From an uncultured Nostoc sp. (GTDB taxonomy: Bacteria; Cyanobacteriota; Cyanobacteriia; Cyanobacteriales; Nostocaceae), in contig NZ_CALMFY010000048.1 in the NCBI RefSeq assembly GCF_937863485.1, positions 10,618 through 56,355 on the forward strand: a stretch of 45,738 nucleotides of DNA, written 5' to 3'. Positions within the stretch are counted from its first letter, which is position 1; each line of letters starts with the position of its first letter. The translations under genes were made by a program, and so were the position numbers. The notes below the pieces were generated by a model, which was given only the letters and a program-made list of their open reading frames with translations, made no database searches and was not told the origin of the DNA. Below, one piece after another: positions 38,655-45,738 of the stretch.

Positions 38655-38968
38655 CAAAATACTTGTGTGTACACCTTAGCTTAAAAGGAGAGAGGAATGA
38701 AATCTTACTTCCCTTTTGTTGCAGGGAAGGGGCCGTTCTTGTTAGGTCTCTATTAAACTCAACACCAGAAGTGCTATAAAACCTTTTACCCTCAATCATC
38801 AAATTTATAATCCTCTTTCTACTTGGTGTCTCTAACTCTTGCCTCCTGCCTCTTGCCTTCAATTAAAACAATCGTGTTGTCAGCTACAGTTATATTCCAG
38901 GAAAGTGGGCAACAATATTGATAAATAACTAGAAATGCAGCCCTACCTATAAAAGATGCTGCCGTTTC

Positions 38969-40660
38969 ATGAAACCTCGAATCATTGTTTGTGGCTTAGG
39001 ACTTACCGGATATAAAACCTTTCGGTTGCTGAGACAGCAGGGAGCCTTCGTTGTTGGTATTCATCACCAATCTATCCCTGGCGAAACAGCACCAGATGTG
39101 ATTGTTGGCGATTTACAAGCAGTTTCTACTCTAACCGCAGCCGGAATTCAACAGGCAGACACTTTAGTAATCACTGGATCTAAAGATGCTCTGAATTTGT
39201 CTATTATGATGCAAGCGCGAGTGCTGAATCCCCAAATTCGGATTATCAACCGTTTTTATAATACAAATTTGGGGGAGCGCCTAGATCAAAGTTTGCCAGA
39301 CCACTTGAGTATGAGTGTTGTAGGATTAGTAGCACCCGTATTCACGTTTGCAGCACTGGGAAGCCAAGCGATCGGACAAATCAAATTATTTGAGCAAACT
39401 TGGCCAATTCACGAAGAATACATTGATGAAAACCACTTCTGGAAGGGTCGAAAGCTGAGTGAATTCTGGGAAGACCGATCGCGGATGCTGATTTATTACT
39501 TGCCAGTAAAAGGTGAGATGGATTTGGTGTCAGCTGTAATATCTGGACAAAAGATACAAGTAGGCGATCGCTTAATTGTTGGCACCCAACCCCGTATCCG
39601 TTCTCCTCGGAGATCATTGATTAAAAAACTGCTGAAAGTCTTGACTAATATTAGGCTGTTTCAGGAACACGGGCGATCAGTGCTACTGGGTGCTATGGCA
39701 CTATTGGCGGTTATTGCGATTGCTACATTCACCTATATGTCGGCTGAGTTGAGTTTGTCTCCTGTCGATGCTCTATATTTTTCTGTAGGCATGATTACGG
39801 GAGCGGGTGGTAATGACAAAGTAGTAGAAAATGCTCCTAACAGTATTAAGCTATTTACCGTTGTGATGATGATGGTTGGAGCAGTGGTGATTGGTATTTG
39901 GTATGCAATGCTCACCGATTTTGTTTTGGGAAGCCGCTTTAAGCAATTTTGGGATGCAGCCCGAATTCCCCAGCGATATCACTATATTGTCTGTGGCTTG
40001 AGTGGTATTGGGGTGAGAATTGTCCAGCAACTCCACGCCAGCGGATATGAAGTTGTAGTAGTTGAACCCGACTCCAACAACAAATATATCAATACCGCCC
40101 GCGAACTCGGTATCCCCGTAATTCAGGGTGATGCCAGCTTTCGCACAATACTCAAAGCCAGCAATATAGAGTCTGCCGCCGCAGTGCTTGCTGTTACTAA
40201 CAATGATGCTACCAATCTGGAAATTGCCCTCAAAGCCAAAGGCTTGACACCCAAGATTCCGGTGATTGTTAATTATGCCGATCCCGATTTTGCCGGCATA
40301 GCGCAACAGCTATTTGGCTTCGAGGCTGTACTGAGTCCGGCTGAACTAGCGGCTCCAGCTTTTGCCGCAGCGGCACTAGGGGGACGCATCCTCGGTAATG
40401 GCATCACAGCCGATAGTCTTTGGGTAGCTTTTGCGACTGTGATTACACCTTCACACATCTTTTGTGGTCAGTGGGTGAAAGATGTAGCCATGTCTACTGA
40501 TTGTGTTCCTTTATACTTAGAAAAAAATCACCAAATCCATCATGGCTGGGATTTATTAGAAAATAATCTCAGTGTTGGGGATGTTTTGTATATGACGATG
40601 CCAGCGACGCGGCTATATCAATTGTGGCGGGACGAGCGAGTTTGCGAATCACACACTTAA
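38969..40660 (+). CDS. Two-RCK ion channel / TrkA-N domain protein with atypical pore loop
   Basis: A 563-residue protein with a cytosolic TrkA-N/RCK domain at each side of a two-helix pore module. The first RCK (1-205) begins IIVCGLGLTGYKTFRLLRQQ. Membrane helix 1 is about 237-257 (SVLLGAMALLAVIAIATFTY), the pore region 264-284, helix 2 about 294-316 (KLFTVVMMMVGAVVIGIWYA). The second RCK (from 339) begins YIVCGLSGIGVRIVQQL, with VVEPDS at the end of the second strand. The pore loop reads SVGMITGAGGND instead of TVGYGD, so potassium selectivity is doubtful. ATG 38969 fits the Rossmann start. Likely a nucleotide- or ion-gated cation channel of the CASTOR/Ion_trans_2 type; substrate uncertain. 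Confidence 0.8.
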   Translation: MKPRIIVCGLGLTGYKTFRLLRQQGAFVVGIHHQSIPGETAPDVIVGDLQAVSTLTAAGIQQADTLVITGSKDALNLSIMMQARVLNPQIRIINRFYNTNLGERLDQSLPDHLSMSVVGLVAPVFTFAALGSQAIGQIKLFEQTWPIHEEYIDENHFWKGRKLSEFWEDRSRMLIYYLPVKGEMDLVSAVISGQKIQVGDRLIVGTQPRIRSPRRSLIKKLLKVLTNIRLFQEHGRSVLLGAMALLAVIAIATFTYMSAELSLSPVDALYFSVGMITGAGGNDKVVENAPNSIKLFTVVMMMVGAVVIGIWYAMLTDFVLGSRFKQFWDAARIPQRYHYIVCGLSGIGVRIVQQLHASGYEVVVVEPDSNNKYINTARELGIPVIQGDASFRTILKASNIESAAAVLAVTNNDATNLEIALKAKGLTPKIPVIVNYADPDFAGIAQQLFGFEAVLSPAELAAPAFAAAALGGRILGNGITADSLWVAFATVITPSHIFCGQWVKDVAMSTDCVPLYLEKNHQIHHGWDLLENNLSVGDVLYMTMPATRLYQLWRDERVCESHT

Positions 40661-40764
40661 GGCGATCGCAGCGCCAACATCTTTTCTACAAGACGCTTTG
40701 AGGGTAGGGGTACAACTTTTGAATTTCGCGAAGCGACTTGACACCGATGAGCAATGCTCTGTCT

Positions 40765-41208
40765 CTACGGTGTGTTAGTTAAATCAGTTGGTTTATTAAA
40801 AACTTCTAAAATCTGTCGGCAAATCTGTTTGAGCTTATCCCCAATTTCACCAGAAGGCAAAGACGCGCCGACAATACTCCAATTTTCTACCGTCGAAAGT
40901 CGCCACGCCTCGCCGCGATGATCAAATCCAGCTACCTGGACGCCGATCGCCCGGCATGAGTTATTGATCGGATCTTGATAAAATCGAATTTGAATTAAAA
41001 TACTGCGACTTCGCCAAGATTTGCTAATACCAGGAAAGTGAAAGCCAATGTCTATAGAGTCTGGATCGACTAACTGCCTGGTTTCCGGGTCATTTTTCCA
41101 GGGTTTGAGATCAGATTTGGCATCAGGAAACTCGAATTTGAACAAATTAACCACCGTAGCAATGTTGCTGGCGAGTTCAAGGTTCGTTGCCTGTTCAGCT
41201 GCATTCAC
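40765..41208 (-). CDS. Hypothetical cyanobacterial protein, 147 residues
   Basis: A soluble 147-residue product: helical start (MNAAEQATNLELASNIATVV), then a beta-rich domain (IDIGFHFPGISKSWRSRSIL, IRFYQDPINNSCRAIGVQVA, EAWRLSTVENWSIVG) and a C-terminal helix (GDKLKQICRQILEVFNK). I do not recognise a named family. ATG 41208 is the natural start. The 3' end meets the channel gene convergently after about 100 bp. Confidence 0.7.
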   Translation of the reverse strand: MNAAEQATNLELASNIATVVNLFKFEFPDAKSDLKPWKNDPETRQLVDPDSIDIGFHFPGISKSWRSRSILIQIRFYQDPINNSCRAIGVQVAGFDHRGEAWRLSTVENWSIVGASLPSGEIGDKLKQICRQILEVFNKPTDLTNTP

Positions 41209-41563
41209 TAAAAAACACTCCTATATTGACATCGACATCTTCAGGGATGTGAAGACATAAAAACCGCCAGAAGGCTTATATTATTGGTGTTTCAGCTTAT
41301 CAAGACCTTTGAAATTTAGCAACTCTAAATCATACTTCTCTAACAATCATTGTTACTAACAGATGCCAAAAATCGCATCTTGTTGGAACTGGCTAACACC
41401 TATTAAGTAATTATACTTAAAAATTCCTTAAAAGCAGATGAAACTCTGCCCTTTGTAAAAAATATCAAAATTTTCTGCAAAATCCTTGGCTAACAAGAAT
41501 CCCCAGTCAGTTCTACTTCCGAAAACTGAAGGCAATGAATTTTCCGGCGAACTTTTGTGGTGA
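41209..41563. other. 355-bp region without a gene, upstream of the NB-ARC-like fragment
   Basis: AT-rich; it must contain the promoter of the 41208 gene on the minus strand. A 48-codon frame from 41535 (beginning MNFPANFCGDWEK) overlaps the NB-ARC-like fragment in another frame and looks accidental. Nothing else recognised. Confidence 0.35.
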
Positions 41564-41761
41564 TTGGGAGAAACTGGGCATCAAAGCTGTGTGCTGCTTA
41601 CCAGCCGGGAAAAACCTGCCGAAATCGCTGCCACTGAAGGTGATGGTTTCCCAGTTCGGACTCTGGCTTTATCAAGATTAGAAGTCACAGCAGTACCCGT
41701 CTATAATCTGTCGGGACTCAGTTGCACGTTAGGTTCTGTTTTTAACCTTTCTGCTAATTGA
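41564..41761 (+). pseudogene. Fragment of an NB-ARC-type (STAND) NTPase
   Basis: The short frame reads LGETGHQSCVLLTSREKPAE followed by IAATEGDGFPVRTLALSRLE, which resembles the sensor/Walker-B-distal part of cyanobacterial NB-ARC WD40-repeat proteins (pattern GETxHQSCLLLTSREKPxE...PVRxLxLxGL). It is preceded directly by a stop and continues into unrelated residues after about 45 codons. Neither P-loop nor WD repeats are nearby. It is best read as a relic of a gene otherwise deleted. The match is from memory of the family pattern and so only moderately certain. Confidence 0.5.
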
Positions 41762-41924
41762 CTTTTCGCGTCTTACCATCCGTAACTGTGATTTGCGATC
41801 GCCAAAGCAAGAAATACGATTTACTGTACAAGCTGACCATTGGATTGGGCTTGAGAGCCACTGTTTGCCACCATGCCGAGCGCTTGTATGCATCGGCTTG
41901 CATTGTTAATGCATCAGCTGCATT

Positions 41925-41986
41925 GTTAAGGGACTTCCAAAGAATAAAATCACCAACCAAATATAATAATTATAATCATTGTTAAG
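41925..41986 (+). repeat. Direct repeat copy 1 (left of glycosyltransferase)
   Basis: Begins GTTAAGGGACTTCCAAAG and ends AATAATTATAATCATTGTTA; imperfectly repeated at 43468-43525. The final 19 bp (41965-41983) match the Fur-box consensus at about 15 positions. Immediately before it, TGCATCGGCTTGCATTGTTA and TGCATCAGCTGCATTGTTA form a short imperfect tandem duplication. Confidence 0.75.
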
Positions 41987-42028
41987 GGAAGAAGAAGCCG
42001 CGGTCGGCGGCTTCTTCTTCCCTTTTTT
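41984..42028 (+). terminator. Very strong intrinsic terminator, 18-bp perfect stem
   Basis: AAGGGAAGAAGAAGCCGC (41984-42001) pairs perfectly with 42007-42024 across a 5-base loop, followed by a T-run (42023-42028). No recognised plus-strand gene ends close by; only the short frame at 41758-41985 stops exactly at its foot. It could end a small RNA. Confidence 0.9.
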
Positions 42029-42079
42029 GTAGTACATTAATTGAGGTTGAGATTTTGGGTCTTTGAAGTGTCAATAGAA

Positions 42080-42303
42080 TTAACTAATCCAGTCATAAAA
42101 TTGTTCAAGGAAACAGCAAGCCAACTCAGCCATTCCTCTTACACAATTAATAGCACTTGATGAGAAGTTATTGATAGTGACAAACTTGAAGTTATCATTG
42201 CAGTTTTGATGCAGCAACCGTTTGAGGTACGTTCCCTTGTAACATTGGTCAGTGTAAATGTGTGGGGCGGTTTTGCCAAAGTCATTTTTGAAGAGGTCAC
42301 TGA
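42080..42303 (-). pseudogene. Possible transposase-like remnant upstream of the glycosyltransferase
   Basis: The minus-strand frame contains FGKTAPHIYTDQCYKGTYLK and LLHQNCNDNFKFVTINNF, faintly reminiscent of IS5-type transposase segments, but no catalytic triad or terminal repeats can be shown. Plus-strand codons over the same DNA (EVIDSDKLEVIIAVLMQQP) end in a stop overlapping the next gene's ATG. Neither reading is well supported. Confidence 0.25.
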
Positions 42304-43455
42304 ATGACAAGAATAGATTTGATTTTTTATAGTGGTGGTGGTGGACACCGCAGCACTGCAAATGCTCTGTCCCAAGCCATCAAGAAGCAACAGCCGAACT
42401 GGCAACCTCAGCTAGTCAATATTGAAGAAATTGAAAATATAGAGCATGCGGATATGTTCTACAGAATGACTGGTAAGAATGGAAATGATATCTACAACCT
42501 GGTACTAAAAAAAGGCTGGACATTCCTCATTCCATTATTTCCATTACTTCGGACTTTGGCAAAGGCAAACATTCGTCAAAATTATTCTGAGCTGATAGCT
42601 CTGCTTGAAAGTCACTGGCGGAAGAATCAGCCGGATTTAGTAGTATCCTGCATTCCATTTTATAACCGAGTACTTAGGGAAAGCTTACAAAAAGCAATAC
42701 CCACAACACCCTTCGTCACTCTTCTTACGGATTTTGCGGATTCTCCTCCTCATTTCTGGATAGAACCACAGGAGCAATTCTTAATCTGTCCTACTGAACA
42801 GGCAGTCGAACAAGCACGCGCGTTGGGGCATCAGGAAAAGCGAATCTTCCGCACATCAGGATTGGTCATTAATCCCCGGTTCTACGATCCCATTACTGTT
42901 GATCGCCGAAGCGAAAGACAACGCTTGGATCTAGATCCAGATTTGCCCACTGGATTGGTTCTGTTTGGCGGTTATGGCTCTAAGGTTATACTCGAAATTG
43001 CCCAACGTCTCGAATGTTTTCAAGACAAGCTCCAACTCATTTTTCTTTGCGGGCGAAATGAAGAGTTAGCTTCAGCACTCCGTCAAAGTCAAGGTTTTCA
43101 GAAGCGGTTTGTCACTACCTTTACTGAAGACATTCCTTATTATATGCATCTTGCCGATTTTTTTATTGGTAAGCCAGGACCTGGTAGCCTCAGCGAGGCT
43201 ACGGCGATGAAGTTACCTGTGATTACAGAACGCAATCCCTTCACTATGAGTCAGGAAACACTCTCTTGTGAATGGATTACGGATAAAGAACTCGGGATTG
43301 TAATTTATAATTTTCACAATATCGAGCGGGCTGTCGAAAAGCTAATTCAACCAGAAAACTATTCTCACTACCGGGCTAATCTCAACACCCTTAATAACCA
43401 GGCTGTATTTGAAACAGTTGATATTTTGGAAAAAATTTTGAAAGCTCTTATTTAG
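42304..43455 (+). CDS. MGDG-synthase-like glycosyltransferase (GT28)
   Basis: A 383-residue glycosyltransferase of the MurG/MGDG-synthase fold. The N-terminal domain starts IDLIFYSGGGGHRSTANAL (glycine-rich loop, residues 9-19), with DLVVSCIPFYNRVLRESL and TLLTDFADSPPHFWIEP. The C-terminal UDP-sugar domain has GLVLFGGYGS, IFLCGRNEEL and the GT28 signature FIGKPGPGSLSEATAMKLPV (about 288-307). The substrate could be diacylglycerol or another lipid acceptor; cyanobacteria normally make MGDG through an unrelated glucosyltransferase, so a different lipid is likely. It is flanked by two direct repeats. Confidence 0.85.
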   Translation: MTRIDLIFYSGGGGHRSTANALSQAIKKQQPNWQPQLVNIEEIENIEHADMFYRMTGKNGNDIYNLVLKKGWTFLIPLFPLLRTLAKANIRQNYSELIALLESHWRKNQPDLVVSCIPFYNRVLRESLQKAIPTTPFVTLLTDFADSPPHFWIEPQEQFLICPTEQAVEQARALGHQEKRIFRTSGLVINPRFYDPITVDRRSERQRLDLDPDLPTGLVLFGGYGSKVILEIAQRLECFQDKLQLIFLCGRNEELASALRQSQGFQKRFVTTFTEDIPYYMHLADFFIGKPGPGSLSEATAMKLPVITERNPFTMSQETLSCEWITDKELGIVIYNFHNIERAVEKLIQPENYSHYRANLNTLNNQAVFETVDILEKILKALI

Positions 43456-43467
43456 GTAAGGATTCAG

Positions 43468-43525
43468 GTTAAGGGACTTCCAAGCAATAAAATCACTAAG
43501 TACAATAATGATAATCATTGTTAGA
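43468..43525 (+). repeat. Direct repeat copy 2 (right of glycosyltransferase)
   Basis: Begins GTTAAGGGACTTCCAAGC and runs through AATAAAATCAC to the AATCATTGTTAG end, matching copy 1 at 41925-41986 with a few substitutions and a small gap. It lies 12 bp past the glycosyltransferase stop. Confidence 0.75.
43504..43522. promoter_or_regulatory. Fur-box-like sequence
   Basis: AATAATGATAATCATTGTT matches the 19-bp Fur consensus GATAATGATAATCATTATC at 16 positions and contains the perfect palindrome AATGATAATCATT core half-sites. It is 50 bp before the small gene at 43572 and may place it under iron control. Copy 1 of the direct repeat carries a slightly weaker version. Confidence 0.5.
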
Positions 43526-43571
43526 GTGGATAAGTAGGATTTCGTTCAGAAAGTTTCAGAAGGCTTTGGGT

Positions 43572-43820
43572 ATGGCTTGGTCACTGGAATCATCGGGCGA
43601 TAAACATAAAAGTAAGGTAATTGCAGGTAGCGACTTATGTCATAAAGCCTTGTGGCAATGGTTTTTTACTATAATTGAACCCAAACAATTACGCCTTAGT
43701 GATCACATAGTACACGAGTTGGGCGAACTGCTAGATACTGAGAAAGCCTCCGGCCGCCCGGTTAAGTTGGTGAGGATAAAGTTGCAGCTAGGCAGCGTGG
43801 TTTGGTTAAAAGTTGACTAG
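43572..43820 (+). CDS. Hypothetical protein, 82 residues
   Basis: Start ATG 43572 is preceded by AAGGCTTTGGG; the frame opens earlier at a TTG inside the Fur-like site, which is less likely as a start. The product has a helical centre (AGSDLCHKALWQWFFTIIEP, LSDHIVHELGELLDTE) and a short C-terminal beta part (PVKLVRIKLQLGSVVWLKVD). I do not recognise it; it could be a fragment of a larger protein left by the rearrangement of this patch. Confidence 0.45.
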   Translation: MAWSLESSGDKHKSKVIAGSDLCHKALWQWFFTIIEPKQLRLSDHIVHELGELLDTEKASGRPVKLVRIKLQLGSVVWLKVD

Positions 43821-43895
43821 AGTGAACGATAAATTGCGCTAGCGATCTAAAATGACACTGTTAATCGGTAAACAAAAAACAATTAAGTTCAGTGT

Positions 43896-44351
43896 ATGGC
43901 GCGTCAACGCTCGATTTTTTCATTTGTTCTAGTATTATTGGCCACATTCCTCATTAGTTGTGGCGGTCCTGGTGTCGCGGTGGCACCTCCAACTTACACG
44001 GCAACACAACTTGAAAGAATTCAGGCATATCTTCCTGAAATTCAGGCTGTGCGCGATCGCTCACAAGAGTTGAAAACCCTGATCCAAAGAGGTGATTGGA
44101 TCAACGTGCGTAACTTTATACATGGGCCGGTAACAGAAGCAAGGCTGAACCTGACTTATGTCACTTCCAACCTTCTACCCAAAGACCAACCCACAGCACG
44201 TCAAATAACGCGAGATTTGTTTAACGACCTGGTTAAACTTGATAGAGCTACTAGTGCTGGCAATCCTGAAACTGCCTTGAGTAACTCCCAAGCTGCTTTC
44301 GCAGACATTGACAAATTCCTCGATTTGCTTCCTAAAGCAAAAGAGAGTTAA
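43896..44351 (+). CDS. psbQ: PsbQ-like photosystem II lipoprotein (CyanoQ)
   Basis: CyanoQ is a lumenal lipoprotein that stabilises the oxygen-evolving side of photosystem II. The 151-residue product has a lipoprotein signal (FSFVLVLLATFLISCGG, lipobox LISC, cysteine 22) followed by a four-helix bundle: YTATQLERIQAYLPEIQAVR, RSQELKTLIQRGDWINVRNF, GPVTEARLNLTYVTSNLLP, ARQITRDLFNDLVKLDRATS and the last helix ending FLDLLPK. Size and helix pattern match the cyanobacterial PsbQ family. ATG 43896 is the natural start. Confidence 0.9.
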   Translation: MARQRSIFSFVLVLLATFLISCGGPGVAVAPPTYTATQLERIQAYLPEIQAVRDRSQELKTLIQRGDWINVRNFIHGPVTEARLNLTYVTSNLLPKDQPTARQITRDLFNDLVKLDRATSAGNPETALSNSQAAFADIDKFLDLLPKAKES

Positions 44352-44364
44352 GAGTTAGGAGTAG

Positions 44365-44429
44365 AGACGCGACGCCAGTCGCTACAACGGGGGGAACCCC
44401 CGCAACGCGCTGGCTCATTAATCGCGTCT
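44365..44429. repeat. Palindromic interspersed repeat flanked by AGTTAGGAGT heptamer-type repeats
   Basis: AGACGCGA (44365-44372) pairs with TCGCGTCT (44422-44429), with inner CGGGGGGAACCCCCG and GCCAG/CTGGC, giving a long cruciform. On both sides are repeated GAGTTAGGAGT/AGTTAAGAGT words and their complements (44341-44510), the short tandemly repeated type common in Nostoc. Confidence 0.75.
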
Positions 44430-44516
44430 GTATAGGAGTTAGGAGTTAAGAGTTTTAAATTTTTAACTCCTCACTTCTAACTTCTAAGTTCTCACTTATA
44501 ACTCTAAGCACAAGTC

Positions 44517-45728
44517 ATGAATGTAGTTATTATCGGTTGTGGTGTAGTTGGGGCTGCGATCGCCTATGAACTGAGTCAAGTAAAAGGGCTAAAAATCACG
44601 GTTTGCGATCGACAACCACCAGCACAAGCTTCTACGGGCGCTGCACTTGGCGTTTTGATGGGCGCAATCAGCCAAAAAATTAAGGGCAAAGCTTGGCAGA
44701 TGCGACAAACTAGCATCCAACGCTATGAAACTTTAATTCCTGAACTAGAAGCTTTAACAGGTCGCAAAATCCCTTTTAATCGCCAGGGAATTCTCATGCT
44801 TTTGTCTGATCCCACTTTGAACACGGGAGTTGAGGGAACCTCAGCATGGGAAAAACTAGTAGAAATTCGCCACTCTCAAGGCTGGCATTTAGAAATTTGG
44901 GACACTGCTAAAATCCAGAATATGTGTCCTCAAGTTGATGTCTACGACGGGCTGCGCCTACACGAAAAAATTACTAGCGCTGTCTATTCTCCTCAAGACC
45001 GTCAACTTGATCCAACTGCCCTCACATTAGCTTTAGTTGAGGCTGCCCAGCAAAATGGTGTAACTTTCAAATTTGGCGTGACTGTTTTGGATGCCCAAAC
45101 CTCACCACCTGAGTCTTCCCCCCAATTTTGCGTTCAACTTGAGACTACAGAAGGAAAAATAGCCGCTGATTGGTTTGTAGTCGCAGCAGGGCTAGGTTCA
45201 ACACCATTGACAGCAAAATTAAATCAGATAATTGATATCCGTCCTGTGCTTGGGCAAGCATTGCAAGTACGTGTAGGGCATCCATTAGGCAATCCCGATT
45301 TCCAGCCAGCGATTACAGGTAACGATGTCCATATTGTTCCTGTGGGCGGTGGAGATTATTGGGTGGGTGCAACAGTGGAATTTCCCAGCAATGAAAATGA
45401 GTCCAGTCCGTTGCGGGAGTTCCCCCCGTTAAAGGAACTGGCGAACCCGAAGGGTGAGATACCGCCAAATCAAGAACTGCTGGAATCTGTTAGAGAACAA
45501 GCGATCGCATTTTGCCCAGAGTTAGCCACAGCAACTATTATCCGCACTTGGTCGGGGTTACGTCCCCGTCCTGAAGGACGCCCAGCCCCAGTTATTGGTA
45601 AGTTGTCAGGGTTTAGTAATGTCCTCCTAGCTACCGGACACTATCGCAACGGCGTTTTACTTGCACCCGCCACAGCTTATGCAATTCGTGAGATGATTAT
45701 TCCTCAGGGAGTGGGCAATGGGGGATGA
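44517..45728 (+). CDS. FAD-dependent oxidoreductase, glycine oxidase/DadA-like
   Basis: A 403-residue flavoenzyme of the D-amino-acid oxidase/glycine oxidase (ThiO) fold. The N-terminal dinucleotide-binding motif is VVIIGCGVVGAAIAYEL (GxGxxG at 7-12), followed by VCDRQPPAQASTGAALGVLM. The middle has DWFVVAAGLGSTPL. The C-terminal FAD-contact segment includes RTWSGLRPRPEGRPAPVIGK and LLATGHYRNGVLLAPATAYA. Glycine oxidation for thiamine thiazole synthesis is possible, but no thiamine genes are adjacent, so the substrate stays open. The gene is complete, stopping ten bases before the window end. Confidence 0.88.
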   Translation: MNVVIIGCGVVGAAIAYELSQVKGLKITVCDRQPPAQASTGAALGVLMGAISQKIKGKAWQMRQTSIQRYETLIPELEALTGRKIPFNRQGILMLLSDPTLNTGVEGTSAWEKLVEIRHSQGWHLEIWDTAKIQNMCPQVDVYDGLRLHEKITSAVYSPQDRQLDPTALTLALVEAAQQNGVTFKFGVTVLDAQTSPPESSPQFCVQLETTEGKIAADWFVVAAGLGSTPLTAKLNQIIDIRPVLGQALQVRVGHPLGNPDFQPAITGNDVHIVPVGGGDYWVGATVEFPSNENESSPLREFPPLKELANPKGEIPPNQELLESVREQAIAFCPELATATIIRTWSGLRPRPEGRPAPVIGKLSGFSNVLLATGHYRNGVLLAPATAYAIREMIIPQGVGNGG

Positions 45729-45738
45729 GGGAGCAGGG

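Noticed and set aside
41754..41985. Overlapping frames on both strands (68 and 75 codons)
   Set aside because: No ribosome site or recognised similarity; kept only as context for the hairpin at 41984.

Overview
The window looks like chromosomal DNA of a filamentous, heterocyst-type cyanobacterium (Nostocales). The HIP1 octamer GCGATCGC occurs throughout, there is a cyanobacterial PsbQ-like lipoprotein gene, several cyanobacteria-only families (DUF3122, DUF1517) are present, and Nostoc-type interspersed palindromes lie between genes. Genus and species cannot be fixed from the sequence alone.

The left 19.5 kb (about 1-19548) is the decayed remnant of a type V-K CRISPR-associated transposon (CAST). 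On the minus strand, from its left end at 19548, it carries six TnsB-site-like repeats, a tnsB that has lost its C-terminus, cargo, a cas12k that has lost its N-terminal third, a well preserved tracrRNA locus and a three-repeat CRISPR array. tnsC and tniQ are missing. The right end is not visible and presumably lies left of base 1.

The cargo is defensive. It is a class 1 DISARM locus (drmD, drmMI, drmA, drmB, drmC, plus strand) with an apparently intact HigBA toxin-antitoxin pair in antisense between drmMI and drmA. There is also an XRE regulator with palindromic operator candidates, a 100-residue unknown, and a truncated STAND NTPase whose N-terminus looks like a PD-(D/E)XK nuclease. Four DISARM genes are broken: drmD by an internal deletion and a nonsense codon, drmD/drmMI by an end-to-end fusion, drmMI by loss of its methyltransferase core, drmA by a frameshift, and drmA/drmB by a fusion. 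Only drmC is whole. The small genes (RHH, HigBA, XRE, 100-residue protein), the tracrRNA and the repeats look intact, so the element reads as a fossil whose large genes have collapsed by repeated deletion.

The right 26 kb (19549-45738) is ordinary core and accessory chromosome: a giant tamB, a 2-oxoglutarate/Fe(II) oxygenase, a DUF3122 protein, tyrA divergent from a pentapeptide-repeat protein, DUF1517, several lipoproteins and membrane proteins, ddl, a two-RCK cation channel with an unusual pore loop, a MGDG-synthase-like glycosyltransferase, a PsbQ-like gene and a glycine-oxidase-like FAD enzyme. Between 41.2 and 43.9 kb is a small scrambled patch: an NB-ARC-like fragment, a perfect 18-bp terminator hairpin, and two imperfect direct repeats carrying Fur-box-like sequences on either side of the glycosyltransferase.
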